NCBI GenBank assembly: GCA_029224185.1
Contig: CM055193.1
Span: forward strand, 16,121,669 to 16,185,668
Source: Karalla daura
Lineage: Eukaryota; Chordata; Actinopteri; Chaetodontiformes; Leiognathidae
Reading direction: 5' to 3'
Length of the DNA stretch: 64,000 bases
Position numbers and translations under genes: made by a program. Under the pieces are notes generated by a model. It was not told the DNA's origin, searched no databases, and saw nothing but the letters and a program-made list of their open reading frames with translations. This document shows positions 48,001 to 60,053 of this stretch, in pieces; the stretch's first letter is position 1, and every line of letters begins with the position of its first letter.

Positions 48001-51000
48001 GACTGCTCATAACTGGGACTGATGGTTCAACTTAATCTATTCACATTTTACCAAAGCCTGATTCTTTCTTACGTTTTTCTTCGTGATGTCTCGGACATCG
48101 TGGACGTACTGGATCTTTCCTTCATGTCTGACAACACCCACTGAAATGGAGTCCTCGCACACCTCTGACGCCACGTACTGGTCCACCTTAAAACCGAGGT
48201 CCCTGAGAACCAGGTAGCCTGAAAGCACAAACACACAAAATCATGCCTGTTGCATCACGTCAGCACACGAGCACAGGGCTTTGCTCTCGACGGTTTTATC
48301 TTTCGCACATCTGTCTTACCAGTAGCAATGCCGTCAAACAGGGAGAGGACTCTGATTGGTCGTCTCTGCTCTGCAGGGACTGCCGGGTAAATCTTGGGTT
48401 TCTCCTGGAAGATGAATAAAGGAAAAGTCAGTATTTTAGACCGACCTGTTTCATCTGTCGTGCAGCTGTTGGTTTTACCAAGCGCCAAAGTGCGACGGAG
48501 TTAAGAAACCTGTCAGCACTGACAAAAACAATATTTCCTCTGCTCTCGGATTCCCTGTAAACTCAAATGTAACAATATGGTGCAATTCAGTGGAAACATC
48601 ATTATGTTTACACAACTGCCACTCAAGTCTCTGAACATCAAGTATCTGCAGCTGGGTTGTTGGTCTGGATCCTGCCGCGGTGTTTGGGTGTTATATCGTT
48701 AACTTCCCGTCTACCGAGGATAATTTAACCCATCCCAGCATGCCCTGGCAGGTCTGGTTTCTGGCCTGGGAGCATGGCAAATTCATGCAGGAAATCTGTT
48801 GTATTCCACTCTCATTTGCTTCAGTTCAATTCATGCCAGTAACGTTTCTGTGTGGGAGCCTAAAAGTAGAAAGCCACCAAAATAAGAAAAAAAAATCCTC
48901 TGTTCTTGCCACATCATCACCACCAATACCCAAGGCATATGAGGAAATAGAAATATGAACAATGGGAAAAAAATAGATGCTGGTTTCCAACATAGCAGTT
49001 TGGCCATTCATTCATTCATTTTCTTGACATGCTTTGTACACTGGCAGTGTCGCAGGGGTCACATAATACATAGGCAGGGGACACACCCTGGCCCGGTCAC
49101 TCGTCCAAACCGAATCACACACACACACACACACACACACAGTTTCTCCAGTCGACCAAAACTGTCAGGGTTGGATTGTGAGAGGAAACCAAAGCGGGGA
49201 GAACACTCCATGAAGAAAGGCAGGAACTGTACATCTATATACTCTGCTGCCCCATTTCCTCCCCGAAGATCATCAGTACACCTTTGCGTCATTTCAACCA
49301 AAAGAAAGAGACTCACAAACTCCTGGCCGTTGTCGTTTGCGAAGAACTCCTGCAGCTTGAGGCTCCAGTCATAGCGTCTCTTCAGGACGCCGTACTGCAG
49401 CAGCGGCTGGCACATGTAGCATCGCCACGGGTCCAGGTAGCGGGCGTTGTTGGACGCCCCAGGATCGACCAGGATGTCCAGACAGTCCACGCAGAAGCAC
49501 CTGCAGGAGCGGGAACCAGAGAGGAGCCGTGTGTGAGTGCGGGGATGTCACACCGAGGGAAATGCGTCGTGTGCGTGGTCGGTGTGGGGACCTGCAGCAG
49601 TTGGCGTTGCCGCAGAGCAGGACCTCTCGGCCTCCGCAGCACACGGTGCAGTACGACTGGTAGCCGTCATCGTCGTACATGTAGGACATCTCGAGGTAGA
49701 CGTCCTGTTTGCAGACGGTGCAGGGTGGACACACAGGGAGATCAGACTTCATACAGTGCAGTGTCATGGTCATCATCAGGCTGGTTGTTTAGCATTGTTT
49801 CACTTCAGTTTGATAATGTTGGCTGTTTTATTGTCTAGGCAGGGCCGGCTCTTGGTATAGGCGATGTAGGCGTTTGCCCTAGAGCGCCATCTGCTGGAGG
49901 GGCGCTGCCAGTCACCCTTAGTCTCAAGAAAGACTAAATAAATAAATAATGGAGGGGGGGGCTGCTGCAGTAGTCTCACCTAGGGCACGGCCCTGATCAT
50001 AGGGCACATTTATCATGGGCAACATTTTAGAAGTTCAATTTATAAAAGCGCAATACTACCTCTCTATTCTTACTGTATTCAACAAACAAGTCTAATTACT
50101 GGATTTCCTACATTTCTATGTAAGTTACATTTTGAGCGAAAAACTGATCAAGGAATTTCACAAAATGTTTATTTCCTTTTCTGCTTTTCTTCTATTCATT
50201 AACGATTCTTTTTCATAGCTGTTTAAGTCTAGTTTGTATCAACTACGCATAATGCCTCTAGCGATCTCAGGTGCACCTCTATGAGGAGAAATCCTCCTGA
50301 ATCTTAATGACAGATTGATGTACGAAATGCTGTGTTGATATAGTCATCACTGTGACATCAGTTTTTTCCATGAATGCTGGCTTAAATCCAATCAGATACT
50401 GATCTAAAAAGTTGTGATTACTTTGAAGTAAACATGTTTTTTTCTGGCATGCACATACTTGAATGTCAGATAATATTTCGTCTTATCAAGCATCGACCCA
50501 GAACTCTGGATATTTTGACCAGTTAAAATGTTACTAGTTATATTAGTTTTGACCAGGTTCATCACTTTGAGACATATTTACAGACTCTGGAGGAAAAGGA
50601 CGCCGTTGTTCATTGCTCTACCTTGCATGTTTGGCACAGGCCTCCTTCAAACAGTGGGTGGAAGGTTGCCACTCTTGTTTTTCCACAAGAGAGGCAGAAC
50701 TCTGCCAGAACACACACAAACATGCATCAGTCCCCAAAAAGGAAAAGTAAGTAGACACGGTTAATGGATCCCCAATGAATTCACAAACAGGCAGCAACAC
50801 ATAGTGCGGGTCTTTACCTTCTATACTTCTTTTATTCTTCAGAACTTCATTTACCATTTGCTCTGAGAGGGGAAAGGAAGTTTGACATTTTCATTAGCCT
50901 CATATCAACTTAATGCTTAAAAAAATAAGTTCAGCACAGACCCTGCATGTCCCTGCAGACATCTTGGCACGGATTCACACCGAGAGCAGTCAAATGTTAT

Positions 51001-51053
51001 CACAGAGTCATCAGAATGTAAACACCCACAATCACAGACACAAACACAGACAG

Positions 51054-51086
<33 letters not shown>

Positions 51087-53098
51087 GACAGCAAAATCTG
51101 GTCGGATCTTAACTCAAAATCGTAATTACAAAACAAAACTTGCTATGTAATATTCTAGATAGTATAACATTTTCACACTGGAAATTATGTGATGTGTTTG
51201 TTTGTTTTGTGTGACTGTCATGCTAGCCCAATTACATTGTGAAAAACTGTGAAGAAATACTACGATTATAATTACTACTACTACTCCACTAGCTGTATGG
51301 AACCTCTGATCAAGGTTGCCATAGTGACGGCAGCAGAATGACAGTAGAGCGATTCTCCTTGTCCTATTCATTTCTTACGTTAACATTTTCTCTTTTGATC
51401 CAATTACATCTTGAAATTTTTTTCATTCTCTAAATGACACACACATATACACACACACACACACGAGTCTGACTGAGCTGCCTGTTTTGGTAAATCATCT
51501 GTCTGGGTGTTATTAATGGTCAAAAACTGTCTGAAAGAGGAAGAAGAAGAAGAAACAACGAGTGAGCAGTGCTCTGCACCTCTGCTGTAGGACTCCTCAG
51601 GCGCGGCCTTGCTCTTGCAGAGACTGACTCTGGACCTCTTGGCGCTTGGGAAATACTCGGGCAGGGACACGTCAAGGACCTGGTGGTCCAGGGGGTTGCT
51701 GTCTGTGGGAGCACAGAGACACAGAAGCGTGTTTGTCCCTGTCTGGACACGAACCGCTCAACACAGCCTGTCTGCCAAGTCCCGCTCTGCTGCCTTGCTC
51801 ACCGGCAGTGTGCGTGGGCTTGAGTCCCTCCTCTCCTTTGGGCAGGAAGCCGCCGTTGGCCCAGTCCAGCATGGGTTTGACCTGGTCCTCCGGATTATCC
51901 GACTCACAGGGAGAAAACGTCTTCTCTGCTCGGATGCTGGCCATCTGCGGGTACCAGGCAGAGACAAAAGGACAAGACACAACGTGAGACTGTCACCCGT
52001 TTTCCGACCCCTGTCTCCATCTATCACCGTCTACGCAGACGGGCTGTTTCAACTGTTCCAACTACACACATCAGTGTCACCAGAACAGCCTCTAACTCCT
52101 AGACTGAGGAGGTACATAGTTTGCCTGACACGTCCTTGTCAGGGACACATCAGGCCACATCAGTGTTACCACTGCGGATGACATTGTGGACCTGGGGTCG
52201 TTTAAGTCATGCAAAACGCATGTTAATGCCAAGTGGAGCAGGGCCTCTAAAAATGAATCTCTCTGTCAGGGTTGTAAATGGGATGACTGCATGAATCATG
52301 AACATGTTCTTTTATGTCCAATTTCATGACAATAGCTCTCAAGTATTCATGGTGTTATCCATCGCTTAAGTCTCCCTGTATAGAGACGAAAGAGACCAAT
52401 ACAAACACAATAGGTCATCACATTAAAGTGGAATATTCAGTAATATTGAGGAAGATGGGTAACTAACAATAGAATCTCAAATGCTTTGTATTAATCTAAT
52501 CTGAACAATCTAATCTGAGCATTCCTCAAAGGTGTGGGTCAAAAGTCACCCCCTCCAGCTACAATTCTTAACTAATCCAGAGATATAATCTCTGCAGCAT
52601 GTCCCAGGTCTGCCCCGTGGTCTCCTCCTGGACGGACATGCCTCAAACCGCCTCAAAGCAGAGGAGCAGCGGCTCTACTTTGAGTCTCTTGAGCTTTTGA
52701 CCTCTTCATCCTATCCTCAAATGATGGATAACAGATCATGGAATTTCTCAGAGGACAATGTTTAATTTCATTCATTTTATCTGACCAGTATCCAGTTTTG
52801 TAGGGAGTGACTGTCCTGGTTCACAGGGAGACAACCATGTGTCAACAACCATAGAAGAAGAGGAGAACAAAAATTACATCGGATCAATCAGTTTCCCAGA
52901 GGCTTCCACTTTTTTAAGTGCAGCGAGGACAGAGCGGCAGGTGGAGAGGAACCAGAGCATAAAGCAGCAGTGAAAGGTCGAGAAGCAGACGTGGTTGCTA
53001 TCCTCTAAATCTACCTGACAGACGTTTAAGTGACAGTTGGGAGTGGGGACAGGATGGAGACGGGGCGAACGAGGCAGACAAAACACAGGAGCCACAAG

Positions 53099-53131
<33 letters not shown>

Positions 53132-53242
53132 GGAGAGAAAATGGAGGGAGAGAGAAAACCACGACCAGAACAGGCCTGCAGTCCAAGTCGCACACACTGA
53201 AACACACACACACGTTGTTAGCTGGATGAGATGCACTAAGAT

Positions 53243-53311
<69 letters not shown>

Positions 53312-56300
53312 CTCAAGCAGGAGTCTCCACAAAACTGTCTTTCCCGAAATACAAACAAAGCAAAGGCAGGGGTGAAAGAAAGACATCTCAGTGGAAAAGA
53401 AAAAAAAGAGAGTGGTTGAAAAAGCTTTTTCACAGAGCAAGTTAGAACATCTGTCCCACGTGTCTCCGTCTACTGTCTTGTACACTTGTGTTTTTTTACA
53501 TTGCTAAAGCCTGTCTGTGTGAACCATTCCCCAGATCTGCAGCAGATATACCATCAAATCTAAGCTACATAATAAATCAAAAACAGAGTGCCAAGAGGTG
53601 TGATTTGTCACTTTGAAACCGTTGTAGCCTTAAAAGCTTTCCTCACTGAGGAACATCTGGGGCATCATCCAGCTGTGGCTCCGGTCCTGATACACATCTC
53701 ACGGATGATTTCACCTCAAGAGATTTATTGTCTTTATTGGCTTTGAACCGTTGTGTTTGCTCTCGTCTGCCTGTCTGTCTGCTTTGCGATCGGGACAACA
53801 CCTTCTCCTTGTCTCCTCTCCTGACACCTCACAGTACTTTTTTTTTTTTCACTGACAGGATGAGATTGACTAGATATGAGAAGGAATCCCTCACAGAGAC
53901 ACGTCCGTGTTAGTTTTACTCCGCTACTGTATACGTGCACACACACCCACACACACACACATAGAGAGAGTCAGACAGACGTGCTGAGGTGCTAACATGC
54001 CCAAATGCACCTCCACTCACGCAGTGTTTCTTGGCAGGGAAACCACACAGTGTTTTCACAGCGGACCTCTGGTCTGACACACAATCAGCTGATGACATCC
54101 CCACCACACACACACACACACACACACACAGACATGCACTGACCTCACACTTCAGGCTTCACATATCTGTCTCTCATTCTCAGTCATCGCTACGACCAGT
54201 AGAAAGAAAGCATAAATGCACAGTTCACATAGATCTGAGCAAGGCAGCACAGCGTGGCTCTGACGTTTGTTTCGCTTTTGTGCTCTGGTAACTTGACAAG
54301 CAAGTCGAATGACTGCCTTTTGAGAAGTTCTAGATCAAGAGCTGGGGCATCTAAGTGGAGACACCTGTGCTGAGCATGAAGGAGAGGGAAGGAAAAGTGA
54401 AGATTGGTAGTTTCGACCTCTGTTACCTTCCCAGACATAACTACTCTGTTCTCACCTCCAGTGCCTGGAAGATGGCTCTGCGGTAGGAGGCCAGTTTGGT
54501 GTAGGAGGCCTGGCTGAAGAACTTGGGGAAGGCAGTGATGGAGTCCAGTTTGTCTGCTGACACCTGCGGGGAAATAAGTACTGTTTTACACAAAGAACTA
54601 AACTCCTTAGTTCATTATATGAATGAATAAATAATAATCATCAGCAGCAGCATCATTATTACTTATTATTATATTCTATATTATTATTATTATTATTATA
54701 TCGTTCACTTTAGGAAGATGTGCATTCAGTCTTGATGGCTTTAAGACTCTTCTTGCAACAGCAAAGCTGAACTTAGACCTGAATCTCCTCAAAATGAATA
54801 ATCGTTTGACATACAATGAATAGACTGAGGTTTTAGGTTTATATCTGATTGAGGAAGAGGACACTGACATGTCTTAAGTGTCATACAGTTGTTGGAAGCG
54901 AATAGCTGTTGATTATTAAGATGATGTTTCTAATAACTATCATAATTTACTAGCAGACCAATCATGGGTTTTTCATGCTTTCATGTGTTGCTTAATTATT
55001 TCATCTACTTACTGATTCTACTTACATTTGTTGACTTAGTCAACAATTTTAACTTTTAACCATGTGTACAAAACTCAAATAAAAGGTCAAGTTTAAAACT
55101 CCCAACGAGCACGTTTTCAACACTAAGAGTCGTCCAACCACAACAAACCCTGGGACGAGGCTCCCAGAGGAGGAGCGGGTTAAGAGTTGATCCAGCACAG
55201 ATGTTAATGTGGGATGATAGTTTTCCATCCTCAGCTCCACGGACATGCAGACACCAGTGCACCCGTGGTGAGAGTTCAAACCCTCAGTCCGGATCCAAAA
55301 CCGCCCCTGTCTGCGTTTTCCTCCTCCCTTACCTCAGAGAATTTGCCGTCTCCAAACCACTGCAGCCACCTCATGCCATGGTTTGCCTGCCGTTTTCCAG
55401 TGGCGCGCCACGTCACCACGATGCCGGGCCACCAGGAGAAGCCCTTGATCTTCCCCCACACCAGCTCGCCGATGCCAAAACCCTTGTTGTCCTGCACGGA
55501 GGAGGGAAAATGCATACGCATGAGACAGAGAGAGAGAGAGAGAGAGAGAGTGGGGAGAAAGTCGGCCCTTAAAGAGAGAAAGACGTAAAAGTGAAAACCG
55601 TAAGACGTGAAAGTGGTTTTGTCTCCGAGGCACGAGAGGGGGGAAAAAAAAAGATGGTGCCAGGGTCGAGTTAATCTTCCCTTTGCTGAGGCTGCAGGTG
55701 TGGAGAGGAGGGTAAGAGAAAAAGAAGTGGGCGCGTTAGCAAAAAGATCCGAGAAACCAGACGCGACATCGAAAGAGGGCAGAGGAGAGACGGCAACTAG
55801 ACGGACGAGAAGAGAGCTAGTTTGGCGGTTTGAGATATGTCATGTATTGTGTACTCAAGAAAAGTGAGAGAAAAGCGAAGCACAACTGTGCTGGAAGAGC
55901 TTCTCTTTCTTTCCGGGCACAGGTTTGTGCGACAATTGCTTCGCACTCATACAAACTCTAGTTGATCCGGCGCTACGCGATCCTCCAGTGCACCTTAAGA
56001 GAGCGAAAGCCATTAGGCTTTGTGAGGGACTCTGAGTCCATTAACGGATGTTACGCTTCGCTGAGTTTGACTGAAAACACAAACTCGTCTGCTTATACAC
56101 ACACACACACACACAACACGTGAAAGAGCGTGCACTCAGAAGGGAACCTGCATGCAGATCTGTTTGAGAATGTCTCTATGTCTCTATGTCTCTCTCTCTC
56201 TCTCTCTCTCTCCCTCTGGCACACAGGCATCATGACCTGAATGAAACTATTGATACAGAGCAAACACAGCCAAACTCTATGTGTGTGTGTGTGTGTGTGT

Positions 56301-57145
56301 TTGTGGCCACCTGCACTCACACAGCGCCAGGTGGAGGAGGTTCAGTGGTCTGTGCAGGGACTCTCCTCATCTCTACCGCTGCCAAACCTCCGCTTCCTCT
56401 TTTTCAGATATTCTGTCTTTGATCTGACTCGGGATTCAAGTAGTTTTTTTATCACCTCTGTCATTTTTATGCTCCAAGAAAGCCCCCACAATACCAAATC
56501 CTCAATTTGTTCTGATAAAATAACTGCATCCAGGATGTCACTGCTTTCTACGTGAATGAAGCGTGTTAAACGTGCACACACATCCTGTTTGGCCCCCCTC
56601 CCCCCACCTCCCCAATTTCTTTGAAGATCTTCTAACCCATCTATCCACCCCTATGAGAGGCTGAAAAACTAGTTTCATGAGCTTTAATCTCCTTCTTCCT
56701 CCACACACACTCATTTGTCTTCATCACACACACACACACGGTGGCACACACATCTTACATTGTACTCTGGCTGGTTTTCAGAGCTGGACGAGGTGCCGCT
56801 GCTCTGGGCCGAGTCCTTGGAGTCTTGCTCCATCAGCTCCAGGCGCGGGACGTCAGGGACGGCGCCGGACACGACCGCTATCACCTGGGGGACGCTTCCT
56901 CCGCCGCCGCCGCTGCTCACACACTGCCAGACCCGGAGAGACAGGTCCGTCAGACCACGAGGAGCGGTTGTGTAAGAGATACAGAGATAAAGACGAGAAA
57001 GTCAGCTCACGTCAAAAGACAAGGCGCCACAGTGGTATTCATAATGCATGTGCATTCACTCAGCTGTCATCACGCCCTGAGTGTGTTTTCAGGAGTGCTA
57101 TTCACCCGACAAAAAGTCGTTTTTAAAAACACAAGAGGGCGAGGG

Positions 57146-57183
<38 letters not shown>

Positions 57184-57951
57184 CACCTTCACAGAGTTGA
57201 AAGGTGATGGATGAGCTCGAATTTGAGAGAATCTCGACATTTTAATACCAATTGTAATCTAAATAGATATATGAAGATATACGAGATATGAATAAAGGTT
57301 ATAAATAAAATGTATGCAAATAGAATATTTCATTTTTTGTGTTGTTTTTGAGTGTAGAGATGAGGAGGAGGTTTTCCTATCACCTACAATAATTACACAA
57401 TAAACAACCACAGTTTGAGTGCATGTAGCACCAATAGTATCACCAACAATATTCAATAACATTGTCTCAAAAGGAAGTACTTCTGATTTGTGGGCACAAG
57501 AGGAGTTTTAAAATCCCTAAGGACATGAATCAAATCCTTAGGCCTCTCGGTTGTATTCCACGGGTTAACTCTAGAAGAACTTTGGCGGCAATTTGTTTGC
57601 CTTTACAACCTGTAACCACCACGTTTTAATAGCGTTGGACTTCATCCCCCTCGCTCACGTCACACCAGGACGTGGGGAAGTGGCTGAACCCACTGAACTG
57701 TCTTGTTACAATTTTCCACTGAACTGAAAAAACAAAACAACAAAAAAAAAAAGCCCTAGAGCCAGCCTGGAGGGCCCGAGAAAACATGCAGCAATGTTTG
57801 TGTTTACCCTGGCATCTCACGTAGATTCTGCAGGAAATCATGCAGAAAACAGGAAACACATCACCTGGTTTAATCTTTTTTAATCATTACAGATTTCTGA
57901 AGAACTGACATCTCGGCATGAGGCAAGAAAAACTGGTGGTTAGTGTGTGTG

Positions 57952-57982
<31 letters not shown>

Positions 57983-59379
57983 TTACCAGCAACGTGCTGG
58001 GCTCCGGTTTGCGGCTCTGTCTGCGTGGCTTGTGTGTGTGAGGCGTCAGACCGGCCTGGAAGATCGTTCTTGGTCGAGGAGTCTGTCTCAAGCCCAGCTG
58101 AGACGCTCCAGAGGACTTCTCCTTCAAAAACACACACACACAGTTCATACATCCCCAGAGCTAAGTTATTAACAGTCTCCCATTAATGTCACTGTGTGTG
58201 TGTGTGTGAGCATACCTCGCTATATGAGACCCAGGTGCTTTCTTCTTCCTCCAACTTCTTCCTGCCTCTCTTCCTGCTCCCCCTCGAACACTGGTTACCC
58301 TCTGAGAGGGTGTGTGTGTGGGGGGGGTAGTGGGGGTGGGGGGTTGGGAGGGGGTGGAGGGGTAAGGGAGAAGAGAGATTAACAGAAGGTTAGGCAGATG
58401 GCAGGCGAGAAACTCAATATTTTCAAGAGATAAAGTGAGGACAGAAACAGCATCATCTTCGCTGCTGCCTCGCCTTCATCAGATAAAAGCAAAGTTCGCG
58501 GCCGGTCCAACTTTAATCTCCAAAGAGGCTGATGATGAAGATGATGGAGCAGGCCTCTTTGTCGAAAACCTGACCCCATACAGTGCCTCTCTACCAGACT
58601 ACTGCTTTGTTATGTCCAGGTTTCTTGCTAAGATGTAACAGATTCCATCTATCAGGAAACATTTCCACATTTTCTATTTTCTTCTTTAACTTACATACAT
58701 ACATTTTCCCACTGCTGTGATTTCATTCATTCAGTCATTTCATGTACTCTAGTGTAGAAATGTGATGTGTTTTGGTTTACAAATAACAATTAAGACATTA
58801 CGGATTCAAATTGTCTCCAACTGTGAATCGTGGTCACATTTAAGTATGTTCTAATTTAAGGTCAGTTTTCAAGGTTTTCCCTGTAGCTACGATAAATTAC
58901 ACAATTAAGATGATTATGCCACAATTTCATCACAAGAGAGGAGACAGTATCATCCTATAAGAAAAGAGCTTTATTACTGAAAAGAGGAAAACTTTCAGCT
59001 TACACATCACGTCACCTTGCTGTCTAACCAGGCTGGAGTCTACACAGCACTTGCTATTGAAATTCAAGCATTTTCAAGGATTTCAAGCATTTTCAGGCAA
59101 ATGTGTCAATCAAGCAATTCAAGCATTTTCTATTTTCAAGCGAATGTGTGAAGCCAGTGACAACATAACAGCTCGAGTCAACCACAAGCTGCAGGAAAGC
59201 GCGGCTTCCTCACTCCTCGTCGCCTTACCCTGAGGCGAGGCAGCGTCTCCGTTCTGCTTGGGGCTGAAGGGCGACGGAGGCTCGGCCGCCGTCAGCGGGC
59301 TGTTCTCATTGGTCAGCTCCACGCCGCTGTCGTTCTCTGATAGGCCCTCGGCCGGGGGCGTGTCTCCGTTCACCGGCGC
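45046..59379 (-). CDS. dnmt3b: DNA (cytosine-5)-methyltransferase 3b, paralogue B (N-terminal start uncertain)
   Basis: De novo CpG methyltransferase. Exons: 59229-59379, 58216-58301, 57987-58121, 56759-56923, 55333-55491, 54456-54563, 51803-51944, 51580-51702, 50818-50862, 50622-50701, 49592-49704, 49317-49500, 48320-48404, 48073-48218, 46659-46749, 46299-46447, 46073-46158, 45900-45969, 45277-45395, 45046-45187. They total 2379 nt, 792 codons plus TAG. The acidic/basic N-terminus includes a GSRKRGRKKLEEEE stretch and GLRQTPRPRTIFQAG. The PWWP (about 185-268) has GELVWGKIKGFSWWPG and WLQWFGDGKFSE, cage intact. The ADD (about 357-497) has EFCLSCGK, YDDDGYQSYCTVCCGGREV and CFCVDCLDILV. The catalytic domain has LSLFDGIATG, GGSPCNDLS, FFWMFENVVAM, AHRARYFWGN and SVPVIRHLFAPLKDYFACE at the end. 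From PWWP to C-terminus most exon lengths equal those of paralogue A (45, 80, 113, 184, 85, 146, 91, 149, 86, 70), showing tandem duplication. No ATG is in the 59229-59379 exon before its conserved part. Confidence 0.94.
49008..49225 (-). repeat. Teleost interspersed repeat copy, with CA tract
   Basis: The core blocks ggattgtgagaggaaacc, ggggagaac and cattcattttcttgac match the reverse complement of the repeat at 32925-33127. A CA run at about 49117-49141 lies inside. It sits in a paralogue B intron. Confidence 0.6.
49840..49995. mobile_element. Short non-autonomous DNA transposon (MITE-like)
   Basis: A 156-bp element beginning cagggccggctc and ending gggcacggccctg, so it has short imperfect terminal inverted repeats (cagggccg / cggccctg). 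The interior taggcgatgtaggcg and gagcgccatctgctgg are typical, from memory, of a fish repeat family. No clear target-site duplication was found. It lies in a paralogue B intron. Confidence 0.55.
53101..53309. repeat. GA-rich stretch and (AC)n microsatellite
   Basis: GAGA-rich run at 53101-53155 and an uninterrupted AC run at 53245-53309, in the intron between paralogue B exons 54456-54563 and 51803-51944. No coding sequence recognised in the rest of this 2.5-kb intron. Confidence 0.95.
57145..57182. repeat. (CA)n microsatellite
   Basis: CA run of about 18 units in a paralogue B intron; another GT run is at about 57942-57983, directly beside the 57987-58121 exon donor. Confidence 0.95.
59050..59152. 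repeat. Short internal repeats of attcaagcattttcaag
   Basis: Four imperfect copies of an (a/t)ttcaagcattttc unit, in the intron beside the 59229-59379 exon. Confidence 0.75.
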
Positions 59380-59927
59380 CTGGGGGGAGACGCGGAACAA
59401 CGTCTGGGCAATGCTGAGCAAAATGTACGTTCTCAATACAAAGGTGGGAAAGATGATTTCACACTGCACTGATTTACCTTATGGGTCAGCTTTTACTTTA
59501 ATTTTAAGTTGACAGTGGAGACTTTTTTTAAGGAGAAGAAACGAAATCACAAAAAGGAGCAAAGGGCAGCAAGAAGTACTGCTCTACGGTCTGAGCGCAG
59601 TAGTACTGGTACTGGTACCCGTGCTGAGTTTCAATGCTAGCTTAGAGGAGATCTCACAAAGCCGAGGAAGAAAGACAGAAGAATGCGGGACCGGATCTGA
59701 GAGTGACGCCGTTTTGCTTTCTCCACGCCGGCCGCCCTTTCAGCGCCGAGAGCGAGGCCGCATCAGAGCTCGACATTTCCCAGAAGCCTCGCGTAAAACC
59801 CGACAGTCTGTTCAACGCACGCCGTGTCCGCCTGCACCTCTGGCTGCGCAGGTACAACGCCCACATGACAAACTCTACAATAACAGAGTATTAACAGCGT
59901 GCGTAAGAGCGATACCTGTTGACTCAC

Positions 59928-60053
59928 GGCTCGGGAACACTGCAGATCTGAACATCGCAAATCCTCTAATCCCCAAAGTGCAACTTCTTTTGCGCTGCGT
60001 GATGTCAGTAAATCACACCGAGCGACGTGCGCAAGTCCGGTCTCGCCTGCCAT
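59928..60053 (-). CDS. dnmt3b: Candidate first coding exon of dnmt3b paralogue B
   Basis: An ATG at 60051-60053 in strong context (acgATGg) opens a 42-codon frame, MAGETGLAHV to SDLQCSRA, ending at a GTGAGT donor in phase 0. That is the phase needed by the 59229-59379 exon. A second phase-0 donor lies 12 nt further on. Adding it gives about 834 aa, near the size of mammalian DNMT3B. The sequence itself is not one I recognise, so this is a prediction from splice logic only. Confidence 0.35.

Noticed and set aside
51609..52181. 190-codon plus-strand ORF with a Cys/His-rich end
   Set aside because: Mostly the antisense of two paralogue B exons; the CQGHIRPHQCYHCG end is too short to call a zinc knuckle.
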